Positions 34,615 through 42,369 of a stretch of DNA of 42,657 bases are shown here, in pieces; positions within the stretch are counted from its first letter, which is position 1; the number at the start of each line of letters is the position of its first letter. Made by a program: the position numbers and the translations under genes. A model generated the notes under the pieces. It was not told the DNA's origin and did no database searches. It worked only from the letters and a program-made list of their open reading frames with translations. This DNA is from an uncultured Granulicella sp. (GTDB lineage: Bacteria > Acidobacteriota > Terriglobia > Terriglobales > Acidobacteriaceae), in contig CAIZFH010000275.1 in NCBI GenBank assembly GCA_903932155.1, positions 1-42,657 on the forward strand. The letters run 5' to 3'.

Positions 34615-34700
34615 GCCCGGGGCTAAAGCCCTTTGATTATATGAGGCTAAATCAGGGGACTGAAGCCCCCTGCTAATCCGGAAAGACAAAACGTGAGTTT
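34615..34700. repeat. REP-like twin-hairpin element, copy 3
   Basis: CCCGGGGCTAAAGCCC, then TTGATTATATGAGG, then CAGGGGACTGAAGCCCCC, TGCTAATCCGGA and AGACAAAA. It is the closest relative of copy 2 at 26104. It lies in the 388-bp divergent gap (34536-34923). The rest of that gap contains AACGCAGAAT twice (34758 and 34815 regions) and no gene I can support. Confidence 0.85.
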
Positions 34701-34923
34701 TTTATCACCTGTAAAGCTCTTCCCTTTTAAAACGCTGCCAATGGAGATGCACCATACAACGCAGAATCGTATACGAAACGCGGCACGACTGCGCATCCGG
34801 AAGAGGCCGATCAACGCAGAATGGTTGGTTTTCCGTTAAAAGTCGCCACCAATTTAAAGGCCCGTATCATTGCCATACTGCCCGGTTTGACAGCCATGCG
34901 CTCGGCTGACTAGACTTCCGGCC

Positions 34924-37515
34924 ATGAAGACAAGAGCTCTTTTTCCCCTCGTAGCCATCGCCCTGCTTGTGTCCACTCTTCCGCTTTGGTCGGCAGATGC
35001 CAAGTACACCCCGCCCACGACACCGCGCGTGACCTACAACTTTAACTCGGAGTGGAAGTTTATCCGGCAGGATGTTCCGGGAGCCGAGGTGGTGAACTTC
35101 GACGACGAGCAATGGGAGACGGTGAGCACGCCGCACACTTTTAATGATGTTGACTCGTTCCGCATGATCATCGACCACAGCGGCGGCGATCGGGGCAAGT
35201 ATCAGGGCGTGGTGTGGTACCGCAAGCACTTCAAGCTACCCGCCAATATGTCTGCGTCCAAGGTCTTCATCGAGTTCGAGGGCATGCGCCAGGCCGGGGA
35301 TATTTATTTGAATGGCGTTCCGTTCGGGCTGTATGAGAACGGGATCACGGGATACGGCATCGACCTGACACCCGGCTTGCACTTTGGCGACCAGGAAAAC
35401 GTGATTGCGGTACGAGTGGACAATCGTGGCGGCTACCGGGAACGAGCCACCGACACCGGCTATCGGTGGAACGCCAACGACTTCAACCCGCAGTTCGGCG
35501 GCATCAACCGCCGGGTATGGCTGCATGTAGCGGGCACGATCTACCAGACCTTACCGATCTATTACGGGCTGGGCACTACGGGCACCTATATCTACTGCAA
35601 TAACTTCAATATTGCAGGGCATAGCTGTACGGTGAATATCGAATCGCAGGTGCATAATGCCACAACGGGTCGCGCGCGCAGCAGTGCCAACGTCGCGCTG
35701 TCGGCCGTAGTGGTGGACAAGGAAGGTGCGGTGCGCGCCACGCTGAATGGCAGCAACGCCGACATCACCGCGGGAGACAAGACCATTCTGAAGGCTAACG
35801 GTGCGTTGGCCGGCGCGCGATTCTGGAGCCCGGATGACCCGTATCTATACGACGTGTACACGATGCTGACCGTCGCCGGAAAGGTGGTGGACGTCACTAA
35901 GATTACCACCGGCTTCCGCAAGGTGGAGTTCAAGGGCGGAGCGGGTACAGGCGGCGTTTATATCAACGACAAGTTCGTATACCTGAAGGGATTCTCGGAA
36001 CGATCGGCGGATGAATGGGCCGGGGTAGGGGTGGGGTATCCGGAGTGGATGCACGACTTCACCGCACAGATGATTCGCGACGACCACGCCAACTATATGC
36101 GCTGGATGCATGTAACTCCGCAGAAGGAGGACGTGGAATCGTACGACCGTTTCGGCATCGTTGAGGTTGCGCCGGCGGGCGACAAGGAAGAGGACTCCTG
36201 GGGCACGCAGTGGGACCAGCGCGTGCAGGTAATGCGCGACAGCATCATCTACCTGCGCAACAATCCCAGCATTCTGATGTGGGAGGCGGGGAACACCGGC
36301 GTGACGGGGCCGCAAATGCAGGAGATGGTGGCGCTGCGAAAGGAGTACGACCCCAACGGCGGCCGGTATATGGGCTGCCGCTCGCTGGCGCAACCGGATG
36401 CTGTGGCCGCAGCGGAGTGGTCTGGCACCATGCTGGGCGGACCGTATAACGACAAGGTCCGCGACAGGGAGCCTCTGATTGAAACTGAGGACTTCCGCGA
36501 TGAGGGCGCGCGCCGCTTCTGGGACGATTATTCGCCGCCGTACTACGGCTTCAAGAAGGGGCCGAACGACACCTGGAACTATAACTCGGAGACCTTTGCC
36601 GTGGCCCAGGTGAAGCGCTATTGGAACTTCTACTCCAACCGCATCTCCAATACCGACCCGCTGCACGCGAAGTACTCCGCCTACGCCTCGATCTACTTTA
36701 CGGATGAGGCTGCGGACGGGCGGCAGGATTCCAGCGAAGTATCGCGCGTGAGCGGTAAGACGGACGCAGTGCGCCTGCCCAAGGAAGCCTACTATGTGGA
36801 GCAGGTGATGCAGAACGAGAAGCCCGATATCCACATCATCGGGCACTGGACGTATCCGGCCAAACAGCCCAACGGGAACCCCACAGTGAAGCCGATCTAT
36901 GTGGTGGCCAACAATGTGGACAGCGTGGAACTGTTCGTAAACGGCGCATCCAAGGGCAAGATGACAACTGCGGAGAATGGCTATCTGTACACCTTCCCGA
37001 ATATCGCGTTTGAGCCGGGCACGATCAAGGCCGTGGGCTACAAGGGTACGGCTGCGGCAGCCAATTACGAACTGACGACGGCAGGAGCACCGGCGGCGAT
37101 CAAACTCACACTGCACACGGCTCCGGGGGGCATGCGTGCCGATGGCGAGGACATGGTGTTGATTGACGTGGAAGTGGTGGACGCCAAGGGCCAGCGTTGC
37201 CCGACCGACGACGCACGCGTCGATTTCACATGGAGTTCGACGGGTAGGGCTGTCTCTGCCACCGGCCCTGCGATATGGCGCGGAGGCTATAACTCCGGCA
37301 AGATCAACAGCACCAATAATCTGTATCTGAACACCGAAGATGGGATCAACCGGGTGGCCATGCGATCGACCCTACAGGCGGGATCGGTGACACTGACAGC
37401 GACTCGCGAAGGTCTGAAGCCCGCGACGGTCTCCTTTGACACCACACCGGTGCAGATTACGGACGGCCTGTCGATGGAGGTGCCGGTAACTCTGTCACCG
37501 GTGGCGGCGAAGTAA
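34924..37515 (+). CDS. Secreted GH2-family glycosidase with atypical acid/base motif
   Basis: An 863-aa exported enzyme with GH2 architecture. A signal (1-22) precedes an N-terminal jelly-roll (FNSEWKFIRQDVPGAE.., WETVSTPHTFND, VVWYRKHFKLP, FEGMRQAGDIYLNGVPFG), an Ig-like domain, a TIM barrel (about 345-600) and C-terminal Ig-like domains including a DUF4982-like one (IYVVANNVDSVELFVNGASKGK). The likely substrate is a beta-galactoside, fitting the GH53 galactanase nearby. The normal GH2 acid/base sits in an N-E pair; here it reads WEAGNTG with Asn457-Thr458. A nucleophile candidate is Glu522 in PLIETEDF. Glu454 could be a displaced acid. This subfamily may therefore use a different residue or substrate. 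Confidence 0.9.
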   Translation: MKTRALFPLVAIALLVSTLPLWSADAKYTPPTTPRVTYNFNSEWKFIRQDVPGAEVVNFDDEQWETVSTPHTFNDVDSFRMIIDHSGGDRGKYQGVVWYRKHFKLPANMSASKVFIEFEGMRQAGDIYLNGVPFGLYENGITGYGIDLTPGLHFGDQENVIAVRVDNRGGYRERATDTGYRWNANDFNPQFGGINRRVWLHVAGTIYQTLPIYYGLGTTGTYIYCNNFNIAGHSCTVNIESQVHNATTGRARSSANVALSAVVVDKEGAVRATLNGSNADITAGDKTILKANGALAGARFWSPDDPYLYDVYTMLTVAGKVVDVTKITTGFRKVEFKGGAGTGGVYINDKFVYLKGFSERSADEWAGVGVGYPEWMHDFTAQMIRDDHANYMRWMHVTPQKEDVESYDRFGIVEVAPAGDKEEDSWGTQWDQRVQVMRDSIIYLRNNPSILMWEAGNTGVTGPQMQEMVALRKEYDPNGGRYMGCRSLAQPDAVAAAEWSGTMLGGPYNDKVRDREPLIETEDFRDEGARRFWDDYSPPYYGFKKGPNDTWNYNSETFAVAQVKRYWNFYSNRISNTDPLHAKYSAYASIYFTDEAADGRQDSSEVSRVSGKTDAVRLPKEAYYVEQVMQNEKPDIHIIGHWTYPAKQPNGNPTVKPIYVVANNVDSVELFVNGASKGKMTTAENGYLYTFPNIAFEPGTIKAVGYKGTAAAANYELTTAGAPAAIKLTLHTAPGGMRADGEDMVLIDVEVVDAKGQRCPTDDARVDFTWSSTGRAVSATGPAIWRGGYNSGKINSTNNLYLNTEDGINRVAMRSTLQAGSVTLTATREGLKPATVSFDTTPVQITDGLSMEVPVTLSPVAAK

Positions 37516-37662
37516 ATCAGCAAGACTCAATACGACGCATCACGAGGGGCAGGTCTTCGGCTCTGCCCTTCGCTGCGATTGAATTCAGACTAGTCGCGAC
37601 AGAGGTTATACTTGAGCCAGCCTGACTTGTACCTGTACACCCCCATATCAAGGAGCCTTCCT

Positions 37663-37983
37663 GTGAAATTGAATTTGAGCCGTATTGCGATCCTTTGTCT
37701 TGCTGCCTCGGTTGTCCCAACTGCATTCGCGCAAGGCTCTGGAGCGGACACTTACAAGGCGCAGTGTGCCCTGTGCCATGGCGAGGACGGCCTGGCCGCC
37801 ACTCCAGTGGGAAAGGCGTTTAAGGCAGCGTCGTTCAAGGATCCGGCAGTGGTGAAGACACCAGACGCTGCACTGATGGCGATCGTGAAGAGCGGCAAGA
37901 ACAAGATGCCCAGCTTTTCGGCCAAGCTGAGCGATGCGCAGATCAAGGCCGTGGTGGGTTACATCCGCACTCTGGAGAAGTAG
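37663..37983 (+). CDS. Small secreted mono-haem cytochrome c
   Basis: A 106-aa periplasmic class-I cytochrome c. The start is GTG at 37663, with AAGGAG seven to eight bases upstream, giving MKLNLSRIAILCLAAS and a signal ending at AFAQG (about 24). The haem motif is CALCH, followed by GEDGLA; the distal ligand Met lies in KMPSFSAKLSD, and a final helix IKAVVGYIRTLE ends the fold. It converges on the two-gene bd-like oxidase (six bases between stops), so it is a good candidate for the electron carrier to that complex. It lies 147 bp after the GH2 gene. Confidence 0.93.
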   Translation: MKLNLSRIAILCLAASVVPTAFAQGSGADTYKAQCALCHGEDGLAATPVGKAFKAASFKDPAVVKTPDAALMAIVKSGKNKMPSFSAKLSDAQIKAVVGYIRTLEK

Positions 37984-37989
37984 CCGCAG

Positions 37990-39108
37990 CTACTGTTGCG
38001 CTGCTTTCGTCTTGCTGAAGAGTCCATAGCGCTTCAACATGACGAACCAGAAGGCAACCCCGGCAACGAAGAGAACCAGGAAGATCAGAAACGGCGACCA
38101 CTGCGTCTGGACTGCGAACTGCTGCGGATTGTAGTACGGCTTGAGATAAGCCATGCGCAGGAGCTCGCGCATGGTGGACATGGTGAGGACGTCCAGTGCC
38201 GTAACGCTGGTGACGCCCAGCGCGGCGAGACGGATGTTGTCCTTCTTCAGGGCCGCGGACATCATAAAGATAGAGACCAGCGCTGCCACTAATCCGAAGC
38301 AGAGGAGTGACGTGGCCAGCGAATCGGCACCAAGGAAGATCATGCGCAGGGCCTTGGGCAGGCTGAACAGGAACCAGAAACCAATCACAAACTGCGACAT
38401 GGTGGCATAGAGGAAGGCCTTGCCGCCAAGCTGGAAGATGGCGCGCGCATACTGCTGATCCTGCTTCCATTTGGACCATGCGATGAGGACCAGATAGAGG
38501 CCGCCAACGGCCACCGCTGCTGTCATGAAGTGCAGATAGCGTGGAACCAGGGTGGGCTCGGCGAGATTGAGGCCCCAGCCTGAGGTGGAGGAGAAGTACT
38601 TTTGTGCCCAGTTGGCGGGAACCTGGCTGAGGGTTAGGTTGTTGGTGTAGATAAAGCCAATGATGAGGACCAGCGTGGTGCTGAACAGCATGACTCGCCC
38701 AACGGCCTGGTGACGCCGCTGGCCCTGATACGAGACAAAATAGAACCCATAATAGGCACAGACCACCAGCACAAGCACCAGGAACCATGGCCAAGCCACC
38801 AGGATGGACGAGGTGTAGAAGAACTGTCCGTAAAGGACCTGCACGAAGAGAAGCGGGGCGATGCCGAGGCTGATGGTTGCAGCCATCATGACGGGAACTT
38901 TTTTGGCCACGTCATAGAAGATGCGGGTGCCGAACTGACTGCCTTTCTGCCGCCAGCGCGCCAGCAATGCCAATAGCGCTCCGCCTAGCATGAAGTTCAT
39001 AGCCAGGATGTGCAGGGCAAAGGTGACAACCAAGAGCAGTTTGAAGACCCAATAGGGTGCGGGGAGCGGATTGGGATCGGGCGTGGGAACCATGCTGGGA
39101 TCGAACAT
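37990..39108 (-). CDS. Multi-pass membrane subunit, CydA'-like, partner of the cytochrome c fusion
   Basis: A 372-aa integral membrane protein with about nine hydrophobic segments. Its first helix region (LLLVVTFALHILAMNFMLGGALLAL) mirrors that of the upstream fusion gene (LLMALVAGLHVFVSHFAVGGGLFLI), with a His at the same place (His33 here), so it seems a second CydA-like subunit rather than a CydB. No c-type haem motif is present. The ATG lies one base after the upstream stop, and the AGGAGGT ribosome binding site sits inside the end of that gene, so the two are translationally coupled and probably form a complex. The assignment to the bd superfamily is by pattern only. Confidence 0.75.
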   Translation of the reverse strand: MFDPSMVPTPDPNPLPAPYWVFKLLLVVTFALHILAMNFMLGGALLALLARWRQKGSQFGTRIFYDVAKKVPVMMAATISLGIAPLLFVQVLYGQFFYTSSILVAWPWFLVLVLVVCAYYGFYFVSYQGQRRHQAVGRVMLFSTTLVLIIGFIYTNNLTLSQVPANWAQKYFSSTSGWGLNLAEPTLVPRYLHFMTAAVAVGGLYLVLIAWSKWKQDQQYARAIFQLGGKAFLYATMSQFVIGFWFLFSLPKALRMIFLGADSLATSLLCFGLVAALVSIFMMSAALKKDNIRLAALGVTSVTALDVLTMSTMRELLRMAYLKPYYNPQQFAVQTQWSPFLIFLVLFVAGVAFWFVMLKRYGLFSKTKAAQQ

Positions 39109-39109
39109 C

Positions 39110-40672
39110 TCAGTTACCTCCTGTGGCTGCTTGCGCGGAGCGTTGCGTATCGACCCACTGAACCAGGGCGCGTCGCTCGTCCTCCGACAACTTCAGGTCG
39201 GGCATGATGGGGAACATGGCAGGCAGACTACTGAGGGCTGTTACTGCCGTTTGCGGGTCCTTCGGCATATTGGTGAAGAGATGATCGTCTGGCCGCGCCT
39301 GATGACACATGCTGCAGTTCTGTTCGAAGACCGTTTTGCCGACCGGGTGAAGATCTGTGGGCGGGTTCATGGATTGCAGCGAGCCGAGATATGCGCTCAA
39401 GGCATTCAGCTCCGCATCGGTGCCGGCAAACTGAGGCATTACATTGTTGTGCATCATAAACAGGACGCCCAACATGGCGTGCAGCTTGTCTTGGTCCCAG
39501 TGGCGCAACACGATGTATTGGTGAATGCCCCGATAACTGTTGGCGGTATGGCAACTCTGGCACTCGACGCGGAATATCTCGCGACCTGCAGCAACCTGAT
39601 TATCTTGAGTCAGATTGCGGTTTTGCACCCACTTTGCAGTTTGCAGCACACCTGCACTGCTGATGTTGTCCACAGTGAATCCACCGTCTCCTGGCATGGG
39701 GGTGAAGTAGAGCGAATTGGCATAGAGATAATTGACGATGACGAAGGGCTTGCGAATGGATTCTCGGACGAACTCAAACGAATCCATGGCCCCAAAGGCG
39801 ACCACCGCCAGAAGCAGACTTAAGGAGAGATGCAGGCGCGAGGGCCGGACGAGGGAGACCAGGACAAGCAGGAGCGTTCCGCCAAGCAGAAGGCAAGCGA
39901 GCAGAGCAAAGTGGGTTCCGGTGGGCATGGCACCGCGAGCACTGACCCAAAGGAGTTGGGGGATGGAGCGGATGTACCACCATGCAAAGACGGGCAGCAG
40001 CAGCAGAGAGGGCACAGTCCAGATCGCGCCCCATCGCACTATGCGCGCTTTCAGTTCGGCGTCCTTCTGCAGGCTGGCAGTAATGAGCGAATATATGCCG
40101 GCCAGGGCCAGGGAAATACAGAAGCGGAAGAGCAGCGACGGGGCGTAGGTAGGATTGAAAAATCCAGACCAGAACTGGTGGTTCGCAATCCAGTTCCCGG
40201 GGGTGAGCATGAAGGTGATGATGCCGTTGATGACCACCATGCTGGCAAAGGCAGTAACAAAGTAGACCCACCCGAACCATTCATGGACTTTGGGCTCCAG
40301 CTTGTCCCATCCGTACAGGTAGAGCAAGGCAGCGGTAATTTCGAGGAAGAAGAAGACCCACTCGATGGCCCAGCCCCAGACATAGATATGGATGAGGTTG
40401 CTGGTAGCGGTGGGACTGATGAGTCCGATTGTGAACCAGATTCCAACGCCGCTGACGGCTCCGAAGACGACCGTGAGCAACACAAAAAAGCGAGTATGGT
40501 ACTTCAACCAGGTGAGGAGTTGCGCATCATTGTTGCGACGGGCCTTGCGCTCCGTAAGAATCAGAAACAACCCACCGCCGACGGCGAAGTGAGAGACGAA
40601 AACGTGTAGGCCAGCCACCAGCGCCATGAGCAACCCAGCGCCAAAGGCCACATCCCAAACCGGATAATTCAT
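39110..40672 (-). CDS. Cytochrome bd-like (CydA) membrane subunit fused to two c-type haem domains
   Basis: A 520-aa fusion. Residues about 1-320 are a CydA-like membrane domain: His23 in AGLHVFVSHF; AIEWVFFFLE with Glu104 and Glu111, matching the proton/haem Glu pair of CydA but one residue closer; then YGWDKLEPKVHEWFGW. Residues about 340-520 are periplasmic and hold two haem-c motifs, CQSCH (371-375) and CSMCH (453-457), with MPQF and MPDLKL as candidate Met ligands. The ATG at 40672 follows AGAGGGA; an extension to 40750 is unlikely. It fits published bd-superfamily branches that lack the quinol site and carry c-type haem. Probable role: oxygen reductase or electron-transfer complex fed by cytochrome c. 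Confidence 0.85.
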   Translation of the reverse strand: MNYPVWDVAFGAGLLMALVAGLHVFVSHFAVGGGLFLILTERKARRNNDAQLLTWLKYHTRFFVLLTVVFGAVSGVGIWFTIGLISPTATSNLIHIYVWGWAIEWVFFFLEITAALLYLYGWDKLEPKVHEWFGWVYFVTAFASMVVINGIITFMLTPGNWIANHQFWSGFFNPTYAPSLLFRFCISLALAGIYSLITASLQKDAELKARIVRWGAIWTVPSLLLLPVFAWWYIRSIPQLLWVSARGAMPTGTHFALLACLLLGGTLLLVLVSLVRPSRLHLSLSLLLAVVAFGAMDSFEFVRESIRKPFVIVNYLYANSLYFTPMPGDGGFTVDNISSAGVLQTAKWVQNRNLTQDNQVAAGREIFRVECQSCHTANSYRGIHQYIVLRHWDQDKLHAMLGVLFMMHNNVMPQFAGTDAELNALSAYLGSLQSMNPPTDLHPVGKTVFEQNCSMCHQARPDDHLFTNMPKDPQTAVTALSSLPAMFPIMPDLKLSEDERRALVQWVDTQRSAQAATGGN

Positions 40673-40913
40673 ACTTGTTCCCTCTGCCGATACATGCGCA
40701 CCAATTCCCTCTCCTTTTTGTACTCCAAACCACAGAAATTGTATCCGCATAAACGATTGCTTATGGCCATGCTGTCCGATATTCGGTCAGGCGTGCTGCG
40801 GTCGCATAGCGGGTGCAGGAAGGAGGACCAGGGAGGGACGAAGATACTCTACACGCAGCGGTTGGGCGACGAGTTGCACGACGTTCGAGGGCCTGAAATC
40901 ATTGAGTGACAAG

Positions 40914-41555
40914 ATGGCAGACAGGGCACAGATTGGGAATGAACCGGCGGGGGCAGGCATTGTGTGTGCACCCAAGCCGCGCAGCGCAGTGCTGTGGCTA
41001 CAGGGTGTGACGCTGGTTTGGATGCTGGTGGAGTTGGGCGTCTCTGTATACGCGGCGGAAACGGCGCACAGCCCCGCGATGTTGGCCTTCGGCTCCGATA
41101 GCCTGGTCGAACTGCTGTCCGCGACGGTTGTGCTGCTGCAGTGGGTTCCGGGCATGCGGCTCTCGGAACGAAGGGCCGGTCGCGCAGCTGGAGTTCTGCT
41201 GTTTGTACTGGCCTTTGTGGTTGCGGCGATTGCTGTATCTTCGTTCGCGCTGCAATGGCGCCCTGAGACGAGTCGCGCAGGGATTGCCATCACACTGGCG
41301 GCCCTGATTGCCATGCCTGTTCTGGCTTGGCTGAAGCGCCGCGAGGCACTCCATAGCAGGAATGCAGCTCTGGCCGCAGATGCAGTGCAGTCAGCAACTT
41401 GCGCGACAATTGCACTGATCGCGCTGGTAGGGCTTGCTGTGAATGCGGCCTTCCATATTGCATGGTTCGATAGCCTGGCGGCGCTGGCAATCCTTCCTCT
41501 CCTTATTAAGGAAGGCCGATCTGCGTGGCAAAGCCATGGGTGCGGATGCTGCTGA
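40914..41555 (+). CDS. Short CDF-like membrane protein with Cys-rich tail
   Basis: A 213-aa protein with six hydrophobic segments, resembling only the transmembrane half of cation diffusion facilitators. Asp-bearing helices (AFGSDSLVELLSA and ALAADAVQSATC) sit where CDF metal-site helices 2 and 5 would be, and FDSLAALAILPLLIKEG closes the unit. The cytoplasmic metal-sensing domain is missing; instead the chain ends HGCGCC. The ATG at 40914 is used, with a possible TTG four codons earlier; neither has a strong ribosome binding site. Metal export is a family-based guess. It is divergent from the bd-like operon (241 bp between) and upstream of rex. Confidence 0.75.
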   Translation: MADRAQIGNEPAGAGIVCAPKPRSAVLWLQGVTLVWMLVELGVSVYAAETAHSPAMLAFGSDSLVELLSATVVLLQWVPGMRLSERRAGRAAGVLLFVLAFVVAAIAVSSFALQWRPETSRAGIAITLAALIAMPVLAWLKRREALHSRNAALAADAVQSATCATIALIALVGLAVNAAFHIAWFDSLAALAILPLLIKEGRSAWQSHGCGCC

Positions 41556-41605
41556 GTACCCAGGCTGCAACTACTTAATCCCCACAATTGGTGTACATGA
41601 AGGCG

Positions 41606-41623
41606 CTGTGATAGCGGTCACGG
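41606..41623 (+). promoter_or_regulatory. Candidate Rex operator upstream of rex
   Basis: CTGTGA-TAGCGG-TCACGG fits the Rex box layout TTGTGA-N6-TCACAA at eight of the twelve outer positions, including all of GTGA/TCAC. It lies 45 bp before the rex ATG, so autoregulation is likely. A Crp/Fnr protein could bind the same layout. Confidence 0.5.
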
Positions 41624-41667
41624 TTTGAAATTCTGTGCGGCATTAGAGTCGATATGTGGTTATCGGT

Positions 41668-42369
41668 ATGAATATATCGAATACGTTACAGGTCAACCGC
41701 CCCGCCGTGCAGCCGATCCCGCAGCCCAGCCTTAAGCGACTGCCGCAGTACCACCATTATTTAGTGGACATGGAGACTAAGGGGATCACCCGAATCTCGT
41801 GCAGCGCGATTGGCCGCGACCTGGGATTAGTCCCGGTGCAAGTGCGCAAGGACCTACAGTACACAGGGATCATCGGCAAGCCAAAGACTGGCTACTCGGT
41901 GAGCGAACTGATCCAGGCGATCGAAAAATTTCTTGGCTGGAACAACGTGAATGAGGCGTTTCTGGTTGGTGTGGGGAACCTGGGAACGGCGCTTCTGGGC
42001 CATGAACGGTTCTCCAAGTTCGGATTACGGATTGTAGCAGCGTTCGATACAGACCCTGCCAAGATAGGGCAATGGATTCACCAAAAGGCGGTATTGCCGC
42101 TGGATAAACTGGCCGACCTGGCACCGCGGATGAACATCCTTCTGGGGATTATCACGACCCCTGCTGAAGCGGCACAGGCGGTGGCCGATGAGATGGTGAA
42201 GGGGTGCATTCAGGCAATCTGGAACTTTGCGCCGGTAAAACTGAAGGTTCCCGAACACATCATTGTGCACAACGAAGATCTTTACTCGACGCTTGCCTCG
42301 CTTTCCTGGAAGCTGGCGCGGCGATTGGGAGTGACCGTGCAAGAGAAGCAAGAGAAGGAGGCTGTTTGA
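41668..42369 (+). CDS. rex: Redox-sensing transcriptional repressor Rex
   Basis: A 233-aa NADH/NAD+-responsive repressor. The N-terminal winged-helix domain reads RLPQYHHYLVDMETKGITRISCSAIGRDLGLVPVQVRKDLQYTG; the Rossmann domain begins FLVGVGNLGTALLGHERF and continues to ILLGIITTPAEAAQAVADEMV; the C-terminal helix is SLSWKLARR. When NADH rises, Rex leaves DNA and derepresses NADH-oxidising or fermentative genes. The start at 41668 is preferred over GTG at 41656; neither has a clear Shine-Dalgarno. Its stop overlaps the next ATG (TGATG), so Rex is co-transcribed with a NuoE/HndA-like gene, an arrangement typical of Rex-controlled NADH-linked hydrogenase or dehydrogenase operons. Confidence 0.97.
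   Translation: MNISNTLQVNRPAVQPIPQPSLKRLPQYHHYLVDMETKGITRISCSAIGRDLGLVPVQVRKDLQYTGIIGKPKTGYSVSELIQAIEKFLGWNNVNEAFLVGVGNLGTALLGHERFSKFGLRIVAAFDTDPAKIGQWIHQKAVLPLDKLADLAPRMNILLGIITTPAEAAQAVADEMVKGCIQAIWNFAPVKLKVPEHIIVHNEDLYSTLASLSWKLARRLGVTVQEKQEKEAV

Noticed and set aside
35845-37116. 423-codon minus-strand ORF opposite the GH2 gene
   Set aside because: Antisense shadow with no domain or start signal.
37550-37590. Possible terminator after the GH2 gene (GGGGCAG..CTGCCCT hairpin)
   Set aside because: Stem has a G-U pair and a ten-base loop, and no T run follows; too weak to call.
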